Below are positions 57,293-64,000 of a DNA stretch of 64,000 bases, one piece after another. The notes beneath the pieces were generated by a model that was given only the letters and a program-made list of their open reading frames with translations, made no database searches and was not told the origin of the DNA. Numbering within the stretch: the first letter of the stretch is position 1; the number at the start of each line of letters is the position of its first letter. The stretch is from Scolanthus callimorphus. Lineage: Eukaryota; Cnidaria; Anthozoa; Actiniaria; Edwardsiidae. The stretch spans positions 28,905,951 through 28,969,950 of the forward strand of contig CM066917.1 in NCBI GenBank assembly GCA_033964015.1, in the 5' to 3' direction. The position numbers and the translations under genes are program-made.

Positions 57293-59023
57293 ATAAGTGC
57301 TCAAAACGGATTTGTCCTCGCCCATCAGGGGTTTGACAGACAGTCAAGAGGGATATTTCACACATCTTTACTTCTATTCAGAAAGTTTCCAACTTCCCTG
57401 CGCTCTCCTTGTAACATAAACCCAACATGTGTTGGGAGTGCTGTGCCGCGACGAGAGAGAAGTACCGACGTACCCCTCCCTTCTCAGGCAGAAATTGTGA
57501 TCGCGGGTGGCGGGGTGTTAGGATGTTCGGTTGCGTACCACCTTGCAAAGGCTGGATGGAAGGACATCTTGTTACTCGAGCAAGGAAGGTACAAATTAGT
57601 AAGGCCTCGGGACGAATGCACACATTTATCCTTACTTAGGAAGGTACAGATTATAGTAAGGCTTCGTTCATCTTACCCGAGCTAAGGAAGGTAAAGAATA
57701 ACGCTTCGTTTCATACTACTTCATGCCCACTGCTGGGCGTTTTTGTCAATGCCAACCCGTGCGTGACGCGGGCTGCCTGTGTATGTATTTCCGAGTTCCT
57801 GGGGGCCAAAACAAAGATGGCGGCGTTGGCGGCATACACGAACAGCGTTTCTCTCCAAAATCTGCAAGTTTTGACGAACTTTTGACAATTTAGGTTAAGA
57901 AATAGGCTAAGAAAACATCTGGAATTGTAAATATGGTAAGCAGAAACTTTAAAACGACACGTTTCAACGAGAACTATATTGATATGTGAACTCGTTGTGT
58001 TTCTGTGGCGTCAGTGATAACTTAAGTAGCCTGAATTTCGCTACTCCTAGATCATACCCTCGAGAGCGAAGACACGGCTGAAATGCAGGCTATGGTGTCA
58101 GTGCAATCGTAAGAACGTATATACATTTAAATGTTTTTGTTTGTGTTTTATTTTTGGTTTTGTATGTTTTTCATGCTAAAATGCGTTTCATGCTAAAAGT
58201 CTTTCAGGGGGAACAACCTGGCATGCTGTAGGTCTGATTGGCAAATTACGAGGTACTGAAGTAGAGACGCAAATCAGTGATTACGCAGTGAAGTGTTTTC
58301 GTACTCTGGACGAGGAAACCGGACAGGAGACAGGTACTGTTAACAGGGAAAAACGGTTTTCGGTCTTTTTTATCATAGATGGGGGATCACTCCTGACAAT
58401 CTTGGTGCACTATGTTGCGCTTTAACCATAACATCCCGGCTACCAGAGGCTTTTCCGCCGCGGTATTGGTTGTCGCGCGTATTGGTTTACAGGGACTACG
58501 TGAATGCGTGACAACGCGAAAATGCTATAAAATATTAACAAGAACCATTACAAGAACCGTGAATGAGCAAGAAACCAGAGTGAACACCTTTACATAATGA
58601 AGATTTACTTCTCAAACAAGGCCGTAGCTAGAGATTGTTGACTGGGGGGGGGGGGGGAGTTTTTCCCCACTTGTTGACACTAAAATTTTTACTTCGCTGG
58701 GGGGGGGCAACTGCCCCCTCTGACCCTATGCTATAGCTACGGCCCTGAATTAATGAGCCTCTGCTCAAATCTTATGTGAGAGTTTTAACTTAAAAGCATG
58801 CGATTGATCATTGTTATTTTTCCATGCGTTTTCACCAGGATTTAAGCAAACAGGAGGAATGCTACTTGCAAGATCTACCAGTCGACTAACAGTGCTGAAA
58901 AGATTAATGGTCAAAGCAAGGTCTGTATAGACTCCAGCTAGACCAAGACTGGCTCTTCTTCTTCTTTTTTTTTTTTTTGGGGGGGGGGGTGGCGGTGACG
59001 GGGGAAGGTCAATTGAATGCACA

Positions 59024-59054
<31 letters not shown>

Positions 59055-61108
59055 AATGCAATTATTCTAAAATATTAGAATAACAGTATTATCTTGCTGT
59101 TATGACTATTCAACCAGTTTTAGACCAAAGGATGACTCGAAATTCCATAAGATTTAAACGGATTTAGCTCACTACTTGTACCATTACCTCATAGACTTTC
59201 ATAAGCTTATTCAGAAAGAATGTGCATTTCCACTGTTTCAGATCCTTTGGAATTGATGTCGATCTCATTTCACCGAAAGAAGTGCAAGGAAAATTTCCTT
59301 TTGCGCGAGTTGACGACTTGAAGGTATAAATCCACGTGTACATCTTACTCAGTATGCAGGACAATTTATTCATTTATAAGAAAACTCGAATCTAATTCTA
59401 ATTCTAACTATTTTTATTTCTTCCTAAGGGAGCACTGTGGGTTCCAGAAGAGGGTTCTATAAGTCCAAGTGATCTTTGTAGCTCATTTGCACGGGCAGCT
59501 TCTATTAATGGTTAGTCAGTAAGGCCTGGTTCACACGAAGCGACATAAGAATGACATCACGCGAACAAGATTTTCCACTCCGGAAAGCGAACATTTACTA
59601 ATGATAGCATTAGTAAATAGATGGCTGATAGCATTTTCTTTTTCACCAAGGGGTGAGGGGGGAGGGGGGTCTATCTAAGCCCTAGGAAATTCCAAGTGGG
59701 AGGTAATATGATTGGGGGGGGGGGGGGGGGGGGGGGGTCCACGAGGACCACGGACAATTCCAAGGGGGAGGGGTCTATCTAGCCCTGGAAATTCCAAGGG
59801 GAGGGGTTCTATCAGAGCTCAGGAAATTCCACGTGGGCGGTAATATGATATAATCTACCGTACATTGTTCAAGCCAATGCGAATTCAGTTTATTTCCATC
59901 ACTTGAGGAAATAGAAGGGAAAAAAATAGGACCATACTTCCAGACAAAGAGCTGAAGCGTCGTATGGCGACCGTACGGTTCTTACGCCCACGCCAGAGAT
60001 TTCGGCCCTGACAGTCGCTATCCTGGTGTTGAATTGCTCAGTAGCTAGATACCTATGGGTGAGAGTACGCCCGGCCACCAGACCATATATGGACGCCCCT
60101 TGTACCGTTAGTGAACAATCAACATTGATTATGCACCGCGAACGTATTTATAGGTCAGATTAATGTGTAAGAGATCCATGTGGGAAACGTTGGTTTGTTT
60201 TAAACTAGCTTATCTGATGGTAATGCAGAGTTGTTTCTCACAGTTGCCCTTTTGCAACCGTTTAGCATGTTTTATTCACTTATAATTCAATAGTGGCCAT
60301 TATAATGACACGAGAATGAGCTTCTCTTTTAGTTTTCCGTTGCGCATGCGCACATACGTCATCTCGTCTTATTTTATTTTCCGTGAACAGACGACCATTA
60401 AACCCCTGAAAGCTTATCTAAGGATGTCCAGTGTGATGTTATCTCCGCTTCTTAAATTGTCTGGCCGAGAACTTTGTTTTGAATTTTTTATGGATTTATC
60501 AAACTCGTTTTTCCTTTTGTTTTACCCTGCTGATTTGAATAATCTATAACTCCCTTTTCGTGGTTATTTCTATTTTATAGTATTTATAGAATTACGTTAG
60601 TTTAAACCGAACTTTTCGTGTACAATCTTAGTGTCGTTCTGTCATTGGATGAACATCACATTTGCTCAAAGATTTTAGTTTTAAAAAAATCTTTGAAAAG
60701 TTCTGTTGGATAAATAAATACATGAGTCAATACTTGGCGAAAACTTTGTAAGCCAGTGCTTACAGTGCTTAAAGGCAGATACGCCCCTGACTGAGATGTA
60801 CAACATGAAAGCAAACTGGAGATCGGAATGATTGTCGAGGTACCCCTAAAAATACATAACTAGCCACTTCAACACAACGGTGTTCAGTAAGCTCTACTAT
60901 AAATAAGGTGGGGCCCATTAGAGCTTACTGGGGTACGATCGAGAGCGAAGGGGTGGCTGAAATTCAAGCCAGATAATAACTAGTTTACTATTTTGTTTTT
61001 GTTGGGGTGGACGGAGGCGTCACAACGCAGGCATCCCGCAAAAGTAAGCGGGTCACCTAACGGGTAGCCTCTTGTCCCGTCAAAAATTCTTCACGAAACT
61101 GATCGTGG

Positions 61109-61157
<49 letters not shown>

Positions 61158-62165
61158 AACGAGACAAGCGAATGGCCATAGGAAGTCTCTAGAACTTTCG
61201 CCCTGGTCCATGTGGGATATGACTTATTAATATGAAAACTTCTCGTTGTAAGTTATATCTCTATTTTTAAGATGCCTTGAGAGTTGTTTAGCTCATTTTG
61301 AGTTTTGTTTTGTTATTTGGTCAAGTTCGGTACGAAAAGCTGGTTAAAATTTATTTGAAGAGTGCGCATGCGCAATGTAGCGTTATTTGGCTCTGGTGAC
61401 ATCCATTTGAGGACCTTTGCTGATTGGCTGTTTTTGAACGTTGGTACATGCGCAGAAAGATCTTTCTCTCGACGGCTCTGTCAATCTCGTACCCAGCCTG
61501 TCATCTTTTGGTCAGCGGCAAGATTCGGGGCTCGAATATAGCCTGTTTACATCTGGTAAAACACTAGAGCTCTTGTCAGCCACTCCATTGTTATTGCTTT
61601 CGATTTTCGAAGGCGAAAAATCTTGAACTATCCACTACAAACGAAGTTTTATCCTTTATATACCGAATTCAATCGAAAATATCGGACCACATTCCCTCAA
61701 TCAGCCGTGTGGGAATGGATGCTTTGTCCGACTTCGCCCTTCCCACAATCCTTTGCGCTCCTACCAAGTAACGCAATATCTCTAACAGTCCAGTGTTACC
61801 CAAAAATGCACTATATAGAAAGAAAACACGAGTAACGATATTAGATATTGGTATCAATCAATTTCAATCAACCAACTTATTTACTTTCACAAAGAACAAG
61901 ATAGTGTCACACACAACCTGCTAATTAGCTGAAAGCTAGTCTAGGCAGGCAGTGTGGTTGACGTGAAAAAAGTAAAAAGGTATTTTACGTACAATTGCCT
62001 GGCTTACAAAAACGCATTTTCCTGAGTATCTGAATATTCCTTGGCTACTGTTTTTTTGTTGGGGTGGACGGAGGCGTCTCAACGCAGGCATCCCGCAAAA
62101 GTAAGCGGGTCACCTAACGGGTAGCCTCTTGTCCCGTCAAAAATTCTTCACGAAACTGATCGTGG

Positions 62166-62214
<49 letters not shown>

Positions 62215-63574
62215 AACGTAACAATCGAATGGCCATAGGAAGTCTCTAGAACTGTCGCCCTGGTCCATGTGGGATGTGACTTATTAATATGCAAACTTCT
62301 CGTTGTAAGTTATATCTCTATTTTTAAGATGCCTTGAGAGTTGTTTAGCTCATTTTGAGTTTCGTTTTGTTATTTGGTCGAATTCGGTACAAACAGCTGG
62401 TTAAAATCTATTTTGAAGTGTGCGCATGCGCAATGTAGCGTCATTTGTAATGGAATGTGAACATTAGGAATGGATAGTAAGAGTAAACTTTTTACGTACT
62501 GTGTGCTAGATCACCAGTAAAAGACATCTTAGCCTGCGTAGCAAGCGTTCCCTTGTGTTTTCAGGGAAAAGAAACCCAGAGAAAAAGCGCGGGGAGAACC
62601 ATTTTCACGCGGCCAAAAACTTTTTACTAAAACACACGGGAACGCTTGTTACGAAGGCTCGAGAGATCTATTGTCCGGCAATGCACAAATACTAGTAAAT
62701 AATCTCGAAAGGATTTGTGGTTCGGAGTCGGCCGTCACAGTTGTATCTGTTGTTTTCCGAACAAAAATTATAAGTTACGATAAGCATCAAGGGTAAATGA
62801 CTAGTTGATAAATATATATATAATATATATAAATATATTGCCCGTATCCGAAAACAGATACGGGCAATATATGTGCAAAGCTCGGCTTTGTGCTAATGAA
62901 TCTGGATGTCACAATGAAATCCTCAGTGTTCTGATGCTCAAGGGTTCCATGACACTTCTTAGTCTGTGGAGGGACTAAGAATTTTATGTGTTTAAGTAAT
63001 CATCCATGCAAGAACTAGGCAAACCTCCATTGTTCTATGGCATGGAAGGTTCCCCACGTAGGATATGTCCTATTTTTTATCACAGTAAGTTATCATGGCT
63101 AGTAACATAATAACAGTGAAAAATTGATAGTTTCGCCTTGCTTTGAGAAAATATGGCAACAAAAATTCTCTAGACCAATCAGATTAAAGAAGAACAAAGG
63201 AGTGAGAATCGGCATTTTACGCTAGGTTCCCCACATACAAAGTCTTTTAAAATTGCATAATCCTGTTTGTGAGTACCACATGTGCTTATGTCTCCCTAAA
63301 AATCCTCAGACAAGTTTTTCTAGCATAGTAAATTTACTGATTTTCATGTCTAAGCCAATGAAATTGCCTATATTTTCAATAGAAATTAATTGCATTCCAG
63401 CATGCTTTGCCGTTGGCTTGCCTAGTTCTTATACAGACCATTACTTAAATAGGAGTGCAGATTCACCAGAAAGTAGAGGTAAACGAGGTCACCACAGATG
63501 GAAGAAGAGTGACTGGAGTCAGAACAGACAAGGGGGACATTTCATGTAGGATGTTTGTCAACTGCGCTGGAATG
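57281..63574 (+). CDS. FAD-dependent sarcosine/dimethylglycine dehydrogenase-like protein, 5' part
   Basis: Exons 57281-57588, 58200-58333, 58839-58920, 59242-59323, 59429-59510 and 63453-63574 join in frame into the first 270 residues; the rest lies beyond the window. Residues 1-65 look like a mitochondrial targeting region (LLFRKFPTSLRS). A Rossmann FAD motif, IVIAGGGVLGCS, is at 72-83. GGTTWHAVGL (106-115) keeps the histidine that carries covalent FAD in sarcosine and dimethylglycine dehydrogenases and which, as I recall, is missing in the related phosphatase regulator PDPR. DEETGQETGF, VPEEGSISPSD and FVNCAGM also fit. It would oxidise N-methylglycine compounds in matrix one-carbon metabolism. 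Exon 2 starts at 58200: only this acceptor keeps the frame and the family loop length. The start codon is uncertain: a good acceptor at 57380-57381 allows an upstream first exon. Confidence 0.85.
57581..57690 (+). repeat. Tandem decayed copies of the exon 1 donor region
   Basis: AGGAAGGTACA or AGGAAGGTAAA occurs at the real donor (57588/57589) and twice more within 110 bases, each followed by AATTAGTAAGGC-like sequence. All three could serve as GT donors, but only the first fits the family loop length together with exon 2. Confidence 0.65.
58619..58744. repeat. Short inverted-repeat element in dehydrogenase intron 2
   Basis: AGGCCGTAGCTAGAG and CTATAGCTACGGCC flank G- and C-rich tracts. Non-coding. 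Confidence 0.65.
60994..61388. repeat. 395-bp dispersed repeat, copy 1
   Basis: From GTTGGGGTGGACGGAGGCGT to GCGCATGCGCAATGTAGCGT it matches 62052-62446 with few differences. It contains a possible stem, GATCGTGGGATCTGGCG...CCAGATCG. There are no inverted ends and no ORF; possibly a short retroelement. Confidence 0.85.
62052..62446. repeat. 395-bp dispersed repeat, copy 2
   Basis: Same orientation and boundaries as copy 1, about 1.06 kb downstream. The sequences between and around the two copies differ, so this looks like dispersal rather than simple segment duplication. Confidence 0.85.
62531..62660. repeat. Foldback element
   Basis: AGCCTGCGTAGCAAGCGTTCC pairs with GGAACGCTTGTTACGAAGGCT. 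The same left end occurs singly at about 56717. Confidence 0.7.
62833..62872. repeat. Perfect 16-bp-stem hairpin
   Basis: ATATATTGCCCGTATC and GATACGGGCAATATAT are separated by eight bases. An AT microsatellite precedes it. It may be a minimal foldback element. Confidence 0.7.
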
Positions 63575-64000
63575 GTGAGTTGCCTCTGTTGCTATGAGAA
63601 ACTAGAGTTGTTCAAAATATCATGAATCAAAAGAAAGAGGTCCAAAAACAAATTGCGAAAGTATGTGTGGGAATGTATGAGGGAAAGAAAAAACGAAAGG
63701 CGTTAAAGTCCAGGGGGCACCGTGACATCGGCCTCTTCCCCCCCCCGCCCCAAACAAAAACAAAAGAGCACAAGGGAATAGGAAAGGAGAAAAAAGTATC
63801 TGAACAATTAGCAAAAATTGAAAATACTAAATGATAATGATAAGAGAAAAAAATCAAAATAAAAAAATGGATGTACACTAAATGAACAATGAACAATGAA
63901 TGAACATTTTTTTTCTTTTTTAAACTGCTATTTGTATTGGAAAACGAGCCTATGTAACCGTTTGCGCTACACAGTGCCAATAAAATATGTCTATGTCTAT
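63575..64000. other. Start of dehydrogenase intron 6
   Basis: Begins with the GTGAGT donor and is A-rich. No further exon is seen before the window ends. Confidence 0.6.

Larger units (their letters stand above)
59511..63452. other. Large repeat-rich intron 5 of the dehydrogenase gene
   Basis: It contains GGGAGGGGTCTATCT / GGAAATTCCA repeats with a long G tract (59646-59852), two 395-bp direct repeats, fragments of MITE families A and B (61385-61530) and a foldback. No extra exon was recognised. The ORFs at 60316-60549 and 61623-61835 match nothing I know. Confidence 0.6.

Noticed and set aside
58201..58208. Alternative acceptor CTTTCAG|G for dehydrogenase exon 2
   Set aside because: It has a better consensus but puts the exon out of frame with the phase-2 donor at 57588 and shortens the conserved loop before TTWH.

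Overview
This looks like nuclear DNA from an animal with a compact, intron-rich, transposon-dense genome. A cnidarian, probably an anthozoan such as a stony coral, is my best guess. The evidence is AT-rich introns with GT-AG boundaries, metazoan-only families (Notch-ligand domains, a rhodopsin-class receptor, SLC7 and SLC47 carriers) and very many short inverted-repeat elements. The species assignment is inference.

Five protein-coding genes are supported, all on the + strand. (1) 4007-13608: a ten-exon SLC7 light-chain amino acid transporter, 497 aa, every junction in frame. (2) 19230-20204: a single-exon class A GPCR of melanocortin/adenosine type. (3) 24221-31716: a five-exon type I membrane protein, 1369 aa, with signal peptide, MNNL domain, 28 tandem DSL units, Ser/Thr stalk, one membrane helix and a cytoplasmic tail of about 100 residues. 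(4) 38516-49028: a fifteen-exon SLC47/MATE exporter with a one-base frameshift in exon 11 and an in-frame TGA before a last hydrophobic helix. (5) 57281-63574 and beyond the window: the 5' part of a mitochondrial FAD-dependent sarcosine/dimethylglycine dehydrogenase-like gene.

The standout is gene 3. Known Notch ligands carry an MNNL domain, ONE DSL domain and then EGF repeats. Here the EGF repeats are absent and the DSL motif is repeated 28 times in one 3.4-kb exon. Neighbouring units share the W-x-G-x-x-C element. Units 22-27 form a recently expanded two-unit higher-order repeat.

Between and inside the genes lie dozens of inverted-repeat elements. Many carry 9-bp target duplications of Mutator type, including a three-layer nested insertion at 29670-30686 with a matching empty site at 56.5 kb. 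Others have TTAA targets and a shared GGTG terminus. There are also near-perfect palindromes, tRNA-derived SINE-like copies, minisatellites in the SLC47 introns and a ~127-bp satellite with CRE-like palindromes just upstream of SLC47. Splice-site regions are tandemly copied in SLC7 exons 8 and 9 and in the dehydrogenase exon 1. The five genes belong to unrelated pathways and show no operon-like or functional cluster. No tRNA, rRNA or CRISPR locus was found.
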